Notes: generated by a model not told the origin, from the sequence alone. A DNA stretch of 64,000 bases from Bedellia somnulentella (GCA_963576735.1 OY755181.1:3348001-3412000); one strand, 5' to 3'; shown: positions 19,296 to 30,305, numbered from the stretch's first letter. A program made the numbers and translations.

Positions 19296-20563
19296 CTAGC
19301 GACCCGCCCCGGCTTCGCACGGGTGCAATGCAAAATAAAATATACCTACTACAGAATGTCCTTTTGGTTAGTGCTGGAGTAAAAAATATTAACTTACTAT
19401 TCGTTCGACTAAAAACAAAAGATTATCAACAACAAAATATACCTATTCTATTCAGTTCTTCTATGAACTTAACTATAATTTTCAATAATTGAAAATGCTC
19501 GCCATAATACTAAATTGTCTTAACTCTAAATGCAAATCAAAGTCTTAATGGAAGAAATACCAAGAAATATGGTTTTAAGCTAATCCTATCTAACCTAATG
19601 TACTTACAATACTACTAATATAATAATAATAAAAATTAAAAGATAATCAACAACAAAAGATACTTATTCTATTCAGTTTAATTAATTCTTGATATTTTCC
19701 TCGCTAGAGAGCTCCGATAAACGCGTGCGATCGCTGCAAATCATAATGTGCTATAAGGCGAAGCGCGTTTTTTTTTTTTTTTGTTTACCGGTGGGGAAAT
19801 CCTCATAGGATCCGGAGGATAGTATGTCGGACTTTTACCGACTAAAACCCCACCGGTTCGGTGCTGCTGGCCCTGCGGCCTATGCGGCGTCACCTTAATA
19901 TGTTGTGCCGGGCGGCTGAAGGCCGCCCTGGCGTGGCAAAGGAGTGTACCTAAGCTAAGTCGGATAGGAGGCGAAGCGCGGGCCATCGACGCGCTATTTA
20001 TAGGCACGCGCCGCCCGGCGTAAACAACTACGACCCTGCATTTTAAATTTGTAATATCTTCGGTAATATTCACTTAAATTACATGCTGTAAAAAGCATAT
20101 TGATCTATAATAAATGCACAATTTATTTAAGGTACTTAATTGGATAAGGATTAATGCTGTATTGATTAAAATCACTTCGTAAATAACCATTTTTTAGTAA
20201 AGAATAAAAATGGTTATGCTGGGTTATACCTAAGAGATAGACATATACCATCGCGGACTTTTTTGTTGAACTTTTTAAGGTGAACAATACTGTAGTACAT
20301 TATTTTGGTCTATCTCGTAGGGTTCCGCCAGCGTTTGCAATATAAGCGCAAAAAAACGTGCTTATTTACGACATCACATAAGAAATCTTTGAATTTATCA
20401 GTGTTTCTCTACTATATTATGCATTTATTATACATACAAACCTTCCTTAAGAATCACTCGATCTTTTAAAAAAAACCGCATCAAAATCCGTTGCGTAGTT
20501 TTGAAGATCTAAGCATACATACGGACATACAGCGAAAGCGACTTTGTTTTATACTATGTATTG
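19296..20563 (-). mobile_element. non-autonomous Helitron
   Basis: On the minus strand the 3' end is CCCGTGCGAAGCCGGGGCGG, GTCG, CTAG, next to T. The 5' end includes ACATAGTATAAAACAAAGTC and CATCAAAATCCG on the plus strand, a typical lepidopteran Helitron 5' block. The exact 5' base is uncertain. It contains the retroposed insert 19768-19968. No helicase left. Confidence 0.75.
19768..19968 (-). mobile_element. poly(A)-tailed retroposon fragment with 12-bp TSD
   Basis: A poly(T) run at 19768-19782 is the poly(A) tail on the minus strand. The duplication AGGCGAAGCGCG is at 19756-19767 and 19969-19980. The GC-rich body (CCGGTGGGG...CCCCACCGG) resembles the 3' end of an A-tailed lepidopteran LINE or its SINE. 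The 110-codon minus-strand ORF running through it is not credited as a gene. Confidence 0.8.
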
Positions 20564-20622
20564 AAGTAGAACTACAAGGTACATAAATCAAAATATTGAT
20601 ATATAGTTGCAGGACCAAACCA

Positions 20623-20765
20623 TACTAATATTATTAATGTGAAAGCAACTTTGTCCGTCTGTATGTCTGTTACAGATATATACAAAATCTTAAGAACTTA
20701 GACTTTTCTTCATTTCTGAAAAATTACTCAAAGGGGTTGAAATAGGAATTAAAACTTTTTAAGAA
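20623..20765 (+). mobile_element. Helitron-like 5' terminal fragment
   Basis: ATACTAATATTATTAATGTG, GAAAGCAACTTTGTCCGTCT and GTATGTCTGTTAC are typical of the 5' block of some lepidopteran Helitrons. No matching 3' end was found. Confidence 0.5.
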
Positions 20766-20887
20766 AATTTTCTAATTCTCTATCTAGAAATTTGACACTC
20801 GGTGGAGTAGTGGTCTGTTGTTTAATTCTTATGGCTTAAAATTATGAAAATTACTATATAAGTTTACGACAACAGTACTTAATGTAT

Positions 20888-21010
20888 TTCACTGTGTACT
20901 GTCGGCTTAGAATAGCCCTACTTCAATTCTTCCCGTGGGCGATAGTAAATGCCACTAAGGGTGTGTGTGTGGGTATTTTCAATGATTGTTTGGCGATGCT
21001 GTGAAACTAT
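20888..21010 (+). mobile_element. SINE-A 5' half, diverged
   Basis: CACTGTGTACTGTCGGCTTA through TTTGGCGATGCTGTG. The 3' half is missing. Confidence 0.65.
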
Positions 21011-21061
21011 TGATTCCAAACGAAATTAACTTTGCAATATATCACTCATACTCTCGTACAA

Positions 21062-21390
21062 ACACTCATATATTCATGACTATAATATCCAAAAAGGAAT
21101 AGCTAGATTTGAATGTTTTTGACATAAAAACCTCATGTGGAAAAAAAAAATCGATACTGGCGGGGTTCGAACCCGCGACCTCGGGTATACGCCCCCGTTC
21201 GCGTTTTATTTATTAGGGATAGCTAGAGCTTAAGCCATCACCCATTTTTTAGATTTGAGTGGGAAAGAGATTTTAGAAATAAAGGGCGAGGTTGATGAGG
21301 TTCTCTCCGTTTCACCCAGCAATCACTAAAGCCTTAATATCGCAAGTCATCGATAACAGCACCCGTAGGAAGATATAAACATGAAAAGAT
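21062..21390 (-). mobile_element. old SINE-A split by SINE-C
   Basis: Parts 21062-21107 and 21228-21390 match the two halves of a diverged minus-strand SINE-A (TCATGACTATAATATCC; CCGTTTCACCCAGCAATCAC). SINE-C 21108-21218 lies between. Confidence 0.55.
21108..21218. mobile_element. rearranged SINE-C with TSD
   Basis: The 5' block (GACATAAAAACCTCATGTGG) is on the plus strand but the tRNA-like core (GGGGTTCGAACCCGCGACCT) is on the minus strand, a head-to-head inversion. The duplication ATAGCTAGA is at 21099-21107 and 21219-21227. Confidence 0.72.
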
Positions 21391-21586
21391 AGAAATTGAG
21401 ATAGTGTTTCGGTATTTAGGATGTAATCTTTGTACAAAAAATGTAATCTACGCGGACATATTTGGGGGACAAAGCTAGTGTTTAAAATGTAAATAAATAT
21501 TTTTGTTGAAACTACCTACTCAGATTAATGGAAGTGTAATTAATTATTAACAGAAAAACATGATAAATCAATAGTATTCCTTGAAA

Positions 21587-21823
21587 TGCCGTGTAGTGCC
21601 GGCTTAGAATGTCGCTACCCCTTTCTACCCACGGGTGTCGTAAGAGGCGACTAACGGTATTGGGGCTTTTTATTGGATTTTTGGGCGATGCGGTTGGAGA
21701 CCCATCACCAAAAACCTTTATTTTTACCATCTTTTCCCCACTCAACTTCCAAAAGTGGCTGAGGAATTTATAATTCTCTCTGGCTACCCCTTCTAGGGAA
21801 ATATAGCCGTGAGTATATGTATG
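21587..21823 (+). mobile_element. SINE-A with TSD
   Basis: Full copy. The duplication TATTCCTTGAAA is at 21575-21586 and 21824-21835. Confidence 0.9.
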
Positions 21824-22091
21824 TATTCCTTGAAAATATATTGTACATTTCATTTTATCAAATCGGACCGGTTGGCAATAACCTTGAACTTGAAGTTTCA
21901 CTTGATAACGCGACATTGGCGATTATTATAAACATTTTTACTAATTTGAAACGGTTCAATAGTTTTCTTAACTTTTATCATGTTATCATTTCCTTGTGTC
22001 AAGTTTTCATGGTTCACGAGAACCACTTTCAATATTAACAATATGTTGACGAAAGGAAAAAAAATACATACCTAAATAATGGATATTTGGT

Positions 22092-22241
22092 CTAGGCGGT
22101 TGGAGACATCACCAACAAACCTTTATTTTACCATCTTTTCCCCACTTAACGTCCAAATGTGGCTAAAGAATTTGTAATTCCCTGGCTGCGGCTACCCCTT
22201 CTAGGGATTTATAGCCGTGAGTATATGTATGTATGTATGTG
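22092..22241 (+). mobile_element. SINE-A, 5'-truncated
   Basis: Begins at GGCGGTTGGAGAC (box B region) and runs to GCCGTGAGTATATGTATG. Confidence 0.78.
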
Positions 22242-22351
22242 TACATACCCAAATTAGCTCACATTGAGTTTCAGTTCAGATTGTCGGTTTGTTCTGTCGT
22301 TTGCATATTTACAGCCAAATTTTAACTAAGCTCAAAAAATCATTTGAAAGA

Positions 22352-22475
22352 AACATACAGAATAGAAAAAACTTTATTGCACATCACAAAAGAAATATTT
22401 ACAACTTTTCTGTTCAGAAGTAAAAGTACAATTGGTGGTCTAATCGCTAAAAGCGATTTCTTCCAGACAACCCTG
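22352..22475 (-). mobile_element. LINE 3' UTR fragment (same family as 10741)
   Basis: Shares AAAACTTTATTGCACATCAC and GCTAAAAGCGATTTCTTCCA with the copy at 10741. Confidence 0.6.
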
Positions 22476-22612
22476 GGATGGTAACAGCAATCAATAATAA
22501 TCATGTTAGGCAGATGTTTCATAGCATGGAGGAACAAATTGGCTTAATTATTTTACATAATTTATGCAATACGACTAAACGTAGCTAGTAGCGTTGTTTT
22601 GAATCTATCAGG

Positions 22613-22864
22613 TACATACATACATACATATACTCACGGCTATTAATCCCTAGTTGGAGTAGCCCGAGCTAAGGAATCACAAATTCCTCAGCCACTTTTG
22701 GAAAGTGAAGAGGGAAAAGATGGTAAAATGAAGGTTGTTGGTGATGGGTCTCCAACCTCATTGCCCAAAAAGCCCTTAAAAACCCCAATACCGTTAGTCG
22801 CCTCTTACGTACACTCACCGGAAGAAATGAGGTAGTGCTATTCTAAACCGACACTACACAGCAA
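22613..22864 (-). mobile_element. SINE-A with TSD
   Basis: Full copy. The imperfect duplication ATCTA(T/C)CAGG flanks it. Confidence 0.83.
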
Positions 22865-23189
22865 TCTACCAGGTCTCGAGTGAAAATTTATCTTATAACG
22901 TAAAATGACCATTTATAAATTCCAAAGAAGCTTATCGCAACTTCATTGTTTTTAAGAGATAAAATTAGTTTTCATGATAAAGCCCCATGACTGCGGACAG
23001 GCAAACGCTGGTGTTTAGCATTTGAACTTAGAAATACTAGTTTAAGAGAAATATCACGGGAAGGACAACCTTAGACTGTCTATACTGTAAGTAACATCAA
23101 TGCTACGAGACAACTTATTAAAAACCACGATCGGCGGACCAAGTTTACAGTGGGAAATAATACCCCTTTTTTTTCCATGTGAAAGTTAC

Positions 23190-23350
23190 TGACTCTTTAC
23201 ATCCACGAGTGTCGTTAGAGGCGACAAAGGTATGGTGCTTTAGTAAGTATTTTTTGGGCAATGCAGTTGGAGACCCATCCCAATCATTATTTATTTCTAT
23301 TATCTACTATGTGATTTGTTGCCATGAGTATACAAAGGTATGTATGATCA
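23190..23350 (+). mobile_element. SINE-A remnant, old
   Basis: CACGAGTGTCGTTAGAGGCG, TTTTTTGGGCAATGCAGTTG and GAGACCCATCC match the SINE-A middle; the ends are eroded. Confidence 0.55.
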
Positions 23351-23474
23351 AATGTTCACTACCTACCTCAGAGTAAAACATTGATTTTCGGACAGAGTAA
23401 AACCTTGATTTTCGTCTAGTTAGTGTTCATTATAACGTGAAAGATGACATAAAGTAACTACAAATAAAAAAAGT

Positions 23475-23700
23475 TACATACATATATATTCACGGCTATA
23501 AATACTTAAAAGGATAAGAAAATCCTCAACCGTTTTTGGAAGTTGAGTACGGAGAATATTGTAAAACTAAATTTGTTGTTCACGGGTTTCCAGCCGCCCA
23601 ACAATAACTTAAAATGCCCAAATACATTTGTCGTCTCCTACGTCACCCGTCGTGGGTAGTAATAGGTACCTATACGCTACTCTAAGTTGACACATTGTAA
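23475..23700 (-). mobile_element. SINE-A, diverged
   Basis: Starts ATATATTCACGGCTATAAAT; the body is diverged, up to GACACATTG. Confidence 0.65.
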
Positions 23701-23769
23701 TACATCTAGTATATAAAATAAAATAATCATTTGTTTCAAAGTAAAAAGATAAATAGTAAGATAAATAAA

Positions 23770-24013
23770 GCTGTGTAGTGTCGTCTTAGAATAACACTAC
23801 TCCATTTCTACCCGTGGGTGATCGTAAGAGGCGACTAAGGGTATAAGGGCTTTTCAAGTGTTTTTTGGGCGATGTGGTTGGAGACCCGTCACCAAAAACA
23901 CTTATTATTACCATCTTTTCCCCACTCAACTTCCAAAAGTGGCTGAGGAATTTCTCATTCCAAAGCTCTGGCTACCCCGTTTAGGGAATTATAGCCGTGA
24001 GTATATGTATGTA
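23770..24013 (+). mobile_element. SINE-A
   Basis: Full copy of the GTGATCGTAAG subfamily. Its TATG tail is the target of the next SINE-B. Confidence 0.83.
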
Positions 24014-24383
24014 ACATAAACATAACATAACATAAACGTTCACGCCGAATATCCCCGAAGGGGTTGGCAGAGGTACTAATACTTCTGAACATCACGTGAC
24101 TTTGTAACCTGGTGTTCAGAGTACCCACGTTTTGCATGGACAGTGTACTCACGTGATAGGGGGCAAGCCTATCGCCGTTTTGTACGAATACACTGTCACA
24201 TGACTAAGTACAACTCAGCCATGTGGGTTTCCTCACGATGTTTTCCCTCACCGTTAACAACCATGATAAATTAACCACACATATGTCTTTAGAAAAGACA
24301 AATTGGTGTAGGCCCGACCCAGGATTTGAACACTAGTCGTTTGCACGATAACCGAGTGTTCTACCCACTGGGCTATCACGGTT
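24014..24383 (-). mobile_element. SINE-B inserted in a SINE-A tail
   Basis: Full-length minus-strand SINE-B directly joined to the tail of SINE-A 23770. TATATGTATGTA occurs on both sides as the duplication. Confidence 0.85.
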
Positions 24384-24634
24384 ACTATATATGTATGTAT
24401 GTATGTAAAAAGATAAATCTTTGTTTTTTGAAAGTCAAATTTCAACTTAATACTAAGTTTACTTCGGATTCGGAAGGTGTTTTGTTGAGAGAAGAACCCG
24501 TAAGAAAATCGCACAACACACATCTTTTTTTACGTCCATTACAATTCTGGTATTAACCCGGAAACATTCTGCACAAAACCCTGATGACACCAAGCCACTT
24601 CATCATTAATGTAATCATTAAAACTGTAATAGGC

Positions 24635-25404
24635 ATTGTAATAAAATTAATTTGTCACAGTGTTAGTCACCAAACTCCTCGGAAACGGCTGAACCAATTT
24701 AAATGGAATTTTGCATACACATTCTGTAAGTCTTAAAGGTGGATTTATACAGGGTAAGTGCGCAAGTCAGTAGCGGCGTCAGTGCCGGCGCTGACGCTGA
24801 CTTCAACTGTTTACATGGAGTAATTCACAGGGTCATTGCACAAGTCAGCGCGACGGCGCCAAAACTGTCTCCAACTGTTCACATGGAGTTTAGACGTTGA
24901 TAAATTTTTCAAGCAGACCATACGCAAAGAAAAAATTAATTCACGGGAACAGCAGAAGCAACGCTTAAAATTGTTAAATGTTTGTAACTTAATCTTAAAG
25001 AACTAGTAGATTTGTTAGTTTTTTTTTTAAATAAAAACAACGCAACGACAGTGACTGACTACTGACTTGTCTGTTTACATGGAGTTTTTGCAACTGACGC
25101 GGCAGTGCGGGGGTGGCGGGGGGCGCCGACTGACTTCTAAATATTCGTGTGCGAATACTTAAGTCAGCGCTGACTTCACCCGCGCTGTGCTGACTTGAAA
25201 CAGTTCACATTGGGTTTTTTTCGGGTCAGCGCTGACTTGACGCGAATTCGGAGTCAGTTACTTACCCTGTATAAATCCACCTTTATACCTTTTTTAAACT
25301 CTTAAGTGATAAGTGTACACCCCTTACATCTTATTTTTCTTTTATTGACTAGAAATTCCCTAGAATAGTTTATACAGCAAAACAACGTTTGCCGGTTCAG
25401 CTAG
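24635..25404 (+). mobile_element. Helitron-like element split by a MITE
   Basis: The left part (CACCAAACTCCTCGGAAACG, GCTGAACCAATTTAAATGG) and the right part (GCAAAACAACGTTTGCCGGT, TCAG, CTAG, then T) are a Helitron 5' region and 3' end of a type frequent in Lepidoptera. The MITE 24734-25285 interrupts it. The 5' base is uncertain. Confidence 0.7.
24734..25285. mobile_element. 552-bp MITE with long TIRs and subterminal repeats
   Basis: A perfect 26-bp inverted repeat begins TAAAGGTGGATTTATACAGG at the left and is reversed at 25260-25285. The host duplication appears to be TA. Inside, a CTGTTTACATGGAGT-like motif occurs at 24806, 24874, 25071 and 25201. Perfect palindromes (AAGTCAGCGCTGACTT at 25161; GTCAGCGCTGAC at 25225) also occur. 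There is no coding frame. Repeated subterminal motifs are typical transposase-binding arrays. Confidence 0.85.
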
Positions 25405-25414
25405 TTTCTCTATA

Positions 25415-25666
25415 CATACATACATACATATACTCACGGCTATAAATCCCTTAACGGTTTAGCCAAAGCTTTGGAATGAAAAATTCCTCAGCCACTTTTG
25501 GAAATTGATTGGGAAAAGATGGTTATAATAAATGTTTTTGGTGACGGGTCTCCAATCACATCGCCCAAAAATCACTTAAAAAGCCCCTTATATCCTTAGT
25601 CGCCTCTTACGTTCACCCACAGGTAGAAATGGGGTAGTGTTATTCTAAGCCGACACTACGCGGCAA
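25415..25666 (-). mobile_element. SINE-A with TSD
   Basis: Full copy; the duplication TTTCTCTATA is at 25405-25414 and 25667-25676, starting at the base after the Helitron CTAG end. Confidence 0.9.
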
Positions 25667-25935
25667 TTTCTCTATATATATTCAAAAGCAGGTTGTCGAG
25701 ACATTCACTGTTTACGTGACAGTAGTGCATAATTAAAAATCAATATATTAAATCTCGCTCAGTTCCTTAGCGATAATAATTTGTTATCTTCCTCTTCATT
25801 CATTTCTAAATGATTAACTAAAATCGATTTGTTAGATGGAATTGTACGAGCACAGCTGTAGCGCGTGATGAGACAATGCGTCTTTCAATAACTAATTAGT
25901 CATTATTATTGTTACTTAACGTTATTATTAAACTC

Positions 25936-26090
25936 TCAACGTTTACGCCGTCCATCTAAAAAGGGTGGCAGAGATATTAATGTTTCAAATAATCATGAGA
26001 CTTATTTCTTCTGATTAGAATTTTTTGTTCATGAAAACCTCATGTTATTACTAATCAATTAAGGAAAGATTTTTTTTCCGACACCAACAG
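25936..26090 (-). mobile_element. SINE-B 3' relic next to a SINE-C relic
   Basis: 25936-26000 is an eroded SINE-B end (AACGTTTACGCCGTCCATC). 26015-26090 carries the SINE-C 5' block GTTCATGAAAACCTCATG and then GGAAAGATTTTTTTTCCGAC. Confidence 0.5.
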
Positions 26091-26224
26091 GATTATTCTT
26101 TCTCCTGTCCTTGACTCCTGGTCTTCTTTTAACGTAATAGCACGCACATCTTTTCCCGCTTAGTAAAAACAAACTATCACAAGACAAAGTACTTCCAACA
26201 ATGTGAGTTCATTGGCGATATTTT

Positions 26225-26350
26225 CCACCACCACCACTACTTATCCTTATTTTACAATCTGTTTCCCACTCAAGTCCGAAAAGTGGGAAATTAATTAGTT
26301 ATTTTGAAGCCTTGGCTACTTCTTTTTTCGGATTCATAGTGGCTAGTATA
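26225..26350 (+). mobile_element. SINE-A 3' relic
   Basis: TTCCCACTCAAGTCCGAAAA, GTGGGAAATTAATTAG and GGCTACTTCTTTTTTCGGAT resemble the SINE-A 3' half. Confidence 0.45.
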
Positions 26351-26362
26351 GGTGAACAGATA

Positions 26363-26604
26363 CATACATATACTCACGGCTATAAATCCCTAGAAGGGGT
26401 AGCCAGAGGTAAGGAATTCGAAATTCCTCAGCCAATTTTGGAAAGCAGAGTGGGGAAAAGATGGTAAAATAAAGGTTGTTGGTGATGGGTCTCCAACCGC
26501 ATCGCCCAAAAATCCCTTAAAAGCCCCAATACCGTTAGTCGCCTCTTACGTACACCCACCGGAAGAAATGGGGTAGTGCTTAGTATTGCCGACACTACAC
26601 AGCT
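26363..26604 (-). mobile_element. SINE-A with TSD
   Basis: Full copy; the duplication AACAGATA is at 26355-26362 and 26606-26613. Confidence 0.86.
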
Positions 26605-26613
26605 TAACAGATA

Positions 26614-27270
26614 AGGTAAGGTAAGTGATAATATACTAAAATAAATAATATATTTGCAGATTATTGGTGGCCCAAAGTTCAACCCTTAACCTTAACCTAT
26701 TTTTAAAAGTAAATGAATAGTATTAGTATTACTAAATACTAGGAGACTGCTTTAATTAAAATACGATATTGCAAAAAACTATTGCGCAACAGTTTATATC
26801 TAAAAAAATAAAGAATGAAAGAAAGATAGTATTTATTCATTGCCTAAGGGCACAGCTATAATATCTCTTATATATATATATATGCGAATTAGGGCTTATA
26901 TGCCTTTTTGATTTAAACCTATTTTGAATTAAACGTTTACTTGCTTTCTTTCTATAATTATGAAATTTAAAGCTATTCCCCTTTTTTTATTAACTAAATA
27001 GGCCAGGCAAATAAAGGTGCCCCTATGTCCCGATGCATCATCTAATTTTCCGAGATAGAAATGATCCGTGCCTTGGAGAGCATTTAAACCATAGTCATGG
27101 CCCGGCTAATATCACGTTAGAATCGCGAAAGGCAGGTTTTTTCGATGAGGATATTATAATTAACATATGGGCTGCGATGAAATAAATCTAACTTTATACA
27201 ACACATTTAATGCTAATGTCTATTTAAAGTTCTACCTGTAGTAGATAGAACATTATTACCTGTAAATGAG
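26614..27270. other. intergenic, nothing recognised
   Basis: AT-rich, with a short (TA)n run near 26870-26883. No gene seen. Confidence 0.45.
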
Positions 27271-27272
27271 TA

Positions 27273-28531
27273 TACCTAGTTGGTCCTTAAATTCTGTCAC
27301 AAACAAAATTGGCAATAAAATGAAAATTAGTCATGCTATTCAAAAAAAGATTTTTTTAATAAAAGGTAATTTAATTAGCTTACATTAAACACAAAATTTA
27401 TTCAATACGATTGCCACTATTTATTACAAAAGCCTTCAATCTTCGCGGCCGGTTTTCAATAGCAGCATAGCCCATATTCATATCGATATCGGTTACTGCT
27501 TTAGTCAATGATGACTTTAGGCTGCTCAATTTTTTGTGAGGTTTAGTAATCCAGTAGATTAAGGTCAGGGTAAGATGAGGGCAAATCTTGATGCCTTAAT
27601 AGCTCGATGTTCTGGCGCTCAAACCACTCCTGAGTTGTTTTGGCCTTATGAGCAGGTGCAGAGTCCTGTTGAAACACAAATAGCCGTCCTCCAAAGAGTG
27701 TCTGGGGCAGATTTTTTACTATGCGATCTAAAACCGTGTCTCCGTACACTTTTGCACTAGTTTTGACACATTTTTCACAAAATTGTACTTCAGTAGGGCC
27801 ATAATAGGACACTCGCAACTAAATCATGATTGATGATGGATGATGACAGTGCTGTACTCGAGAAATGGCATTTAGCGGCTAGCGGCCGCAGAGCTGGTAG
27901 CGTACACCCTGACATTTTTTTTGTTGTATCTCACCCAAAAAAAAAACTCTTTTGTAAACAGGATATCACGGTGCCTTTTTCTTGCGTATCGCATTTTTTG
28001 GCTCTCATAGCTATCAGACGCGCTTTCAGAATATGTTCACTATTTTTTCGGTAAGCTCGTAGTCCCAGGTCTTCATCGAGTACTTTTTTTACGGTACTTC
28101 TGGTTAAACCCATCTTCAAAGATATCAATTTCTACTTGCGGTCGGGATTTCTTGTTGCACGCGCCTTGATTGTTTTGATCACCCCTGGAGTCCTAACGGA
28201 ACGAAGTCTGCAAGTTCTTTTCTCGTCATCGACACTACAGGTTTCATTGTACCTCTTGATGGTACGGTATACGAACCTTATCGTGATTTTTAGTTTTTGA
28301 AGCAAGTTGAATATCGTCTTTGGTGGACGGCCGCAACGAAGCAATGCAATTACTGTTACTCAATTCTCTTTGCGAGTCTAATCAATCGTAAAAAAATAAT
28401 GAATGTAATTGTGATTTAGCAGATTAGTATTAAAAAAATAATTGAGAATCGAACACCATTTCATATTTTTGTATAGGTGTTCTATTTTTAAAATAAATGG
28501 CCAGTGACAGTATTTAAGAACCGACTAGGTA
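27273..28531 (-). mobile_element. maT-like (DD37D) Tc1/mariner transposon, decayed
   Basis: About 29-bp TIRs with three mismatches: TACCTAGTTGGTCCTTAAAT at the left, and TACCTAGTCGGTTCTTAAAT as the reverse complement of the right end. TA lies outside each end (27271-27272 and 28532-28533). Length 1259 bp. It contains the broken transposase 27398-28345. Confidence 0.85.
27398..28345 (-). pseudogene. maT-like transposase, frameshifted
   Basis: Three minus-strand pieces in different frames give a transposase in order. The N-terminal helix-turn-helix part is in 28132-28344 (RCGRPPKTIFNLLQKLK). The middle is in 27931-28128 (KMGLTRSTVKKVLDEDLGLR). The catalytic end is in 27543-27818 (FVFQQDSAPAHK). 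The C-terminal end, AAIENRPRRLKAFV, stops at 27398. From the D of QQD to the D of LLDY there are 37 residues, the DD37D spacing of the maT group. The first catalytic D lies in a damaged segment. At least two frameshifts make it non-functional. Confidence 0.85.
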
Positions 28532-28614
28532 TATGTAAGTTAATATGTTGACAACAATTTTTGAAGGAAATACTTATACCTCTTAAGAAATAAAAAAAAA
28601 TTGTCACTTTAAGA

Positions 28615-28735
28615 ACTCCAGTAGGGATCGCCCAACAATCTCTAGAAAAAACAAAACCATCAGTTACCTGTTACGACATTTGCGTAGTGAAATGAATTAA
28701 TGCTAATCCTAGCCGATACTACACAACTAATACTA
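28615..28735 (-). mobile_element. SINE-A relic
   Basis: AATCCTAGCCGATACTACAC and GATCGCCCAACAATC recall the reversed SINE-A 5' half; heavily diverged. Confidence 0.45.
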
Positions 28736-28739
28736 TTTT

Positions 28740-29110
28740 ATAGAAATACGTTTTATTGATGTGACGCAACATTCAATTGATAATATGTTACATCACAAAA
28801 AAATACGGAACGCAATTTCTTTCGTCGTCTCAAAATTACCGTCACGCAAAAAGCACGCATTGATTCACTCAACATTTAAAATTTACGAGCACCCTTATCA
28901 CAATGCTACAAGGTTTAAATTCGTATCGATAAACAAACCGTAGACGTTCAAAGTCCTATAGATATGAGGAGCAGACATGCGACCTACATTGAGAAGCGGA
29001 ATATTACAAAATGGAAGGAAATGTATCAGTTATTTATTCCACGTATTTTACCTGTTTACATTGTAGTTTTGACGAAACATTTATAAGTTGATTTTGATTA
29101 TTTGAGTACT
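28740..29110. other. intergenic, nothing recognised
   Basis: A 60-codon plus-strand ORF (28761-28943) has no recognisable motif. Confidence 0.4.
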
Positions 29111-29111
29111 C

Positions 29112-29398
29112 TGTAGCTTCGTTTACACAGCATATCTTCGTAGAGGTGGCAAAGGTACGAATACTTCTGAATATCACGTATCAATATTATTACCTGGTGT
29201 TCAGAGTACCTCACATAACAACTAAGTGCAACTTGGCCATGTGGGTTTCCATACGATGTTTTTCCTCACCGTTAGCAACCATGATAAATTAACCACACAA
29301 ATGAGTTTACAAAAGACTCGGTGTAAGCCCGACTTGTGATTTGAACCCACACATCTCTGCATGATAGGCGGGTGATCTGCCCACTGAGCTATCACAGA
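29112..29398 (-). mobile_element. SINE-B, diverged
   Basis: Keeps GTGGGTTTCCATACGATG and GATAAATTAACCACACA. The tRNA-like head (CCCACTGAGCTATCAC) is at the right end; the 3' tail is eroded. Confidence 0.72.
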
Positions 29399-29912
29399 TG
29401 CATAAGCTATAGAATGTGAGTTCACATCATGACTTGATGCATGCCAAAGGTCCTAATATATTCGTAGTTATTGTCTACGAGAAACCGTAGCGTGCTACGA
29501 AATATTAACGTAGCAAATATGAAAAAAAAACATGGCAAATCAAGATTTAAAATATGTTTTCACTCCGATTTTTTTAATGGTAAATAAGTCTTATTTATGA
29601 TGTCAGTCATTTAAACGGGTTATGACTGTATTATGTAAGTTATTATTTATAAGGTTTCTAATGATATATTTTTTATACAATATAAATTAGATTTATTCCA
29701 TTTGAAACCGTTTATCATAATACTAAATAGCTTTAAAAATGGGTTCACATTGATTCATGTAGTGGGCAGTCCAAAATTTTATATTTTTAGGTAAGAATTT
29801 TCGGAGTAGTTAGAAGCTTTGTAGTGTCAGCAAAGAATGGCAGTACTCTATCTCCTTCCGTCGAGATATCAAAAGAAGGTGACATATAAGATACTGCTTC
29901 ATTTTACCGCAT
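29399..29912. other. intergenic, nothing recognised
   Basis: AT-rich, no feature beyond repeat edges. Confidence 0.4.
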
Positions 29913-29922
29913 ATTTTATCAT

Positions 29923-30305
29923 GAGCTATCACGTCGGACGACGTGATAGCTCAATGGGTAGAACACCGGTTATCGTGCAAGCGACTAGTGTTCAAATCTC
30001 GGGTCGGGCCTACACCAATTTGTCTTTTGTAAAGACATATGTGTCGTTAATTTATCATGGTTGTTAACGGTGAGGGAAAACATCGTGAGGAAACCCACAT
30101 GGCTGAGTTGTACTTAGTCATGTGACAGTGTTTTCGTACAAAACGGCGATAGGCCTGCCCCCTATCACGAGAGTACACTGTCCATGCAAAACGTGGGTAC
30201 TCTGAACACCAGGTGACAAAGTCACGTGATGTTCAGAAGTATTAGTACCTCTGCCAACCCCTTCGGGGATATTCGGCGTGAACGTTTATGTTATGTTATG
30301 TTATT
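29923..30305 (+). mobile_element. SINE-B with TSD and 5' snap-back
   Basis: Full plus-strand SINE-B. The duplication ATTTTATCAT is at 29913-29922 and 30306-30315. The first 32 bp form a perfect inverted repeat (TGAGCTATCACGTCG, GA, then its inverse) before the tRNA-like head TAGCTCAATGGGTAGAAC. Box B is GTGTTCAAATC. Confidence 0.9.

Noticed and set aside
19741..20073. 110-codon minus-strand protein
   Set aside because: The frame runs across both TSDs and the poly(A) tract of a retroposed insert; KKKKK at its end is the tail.
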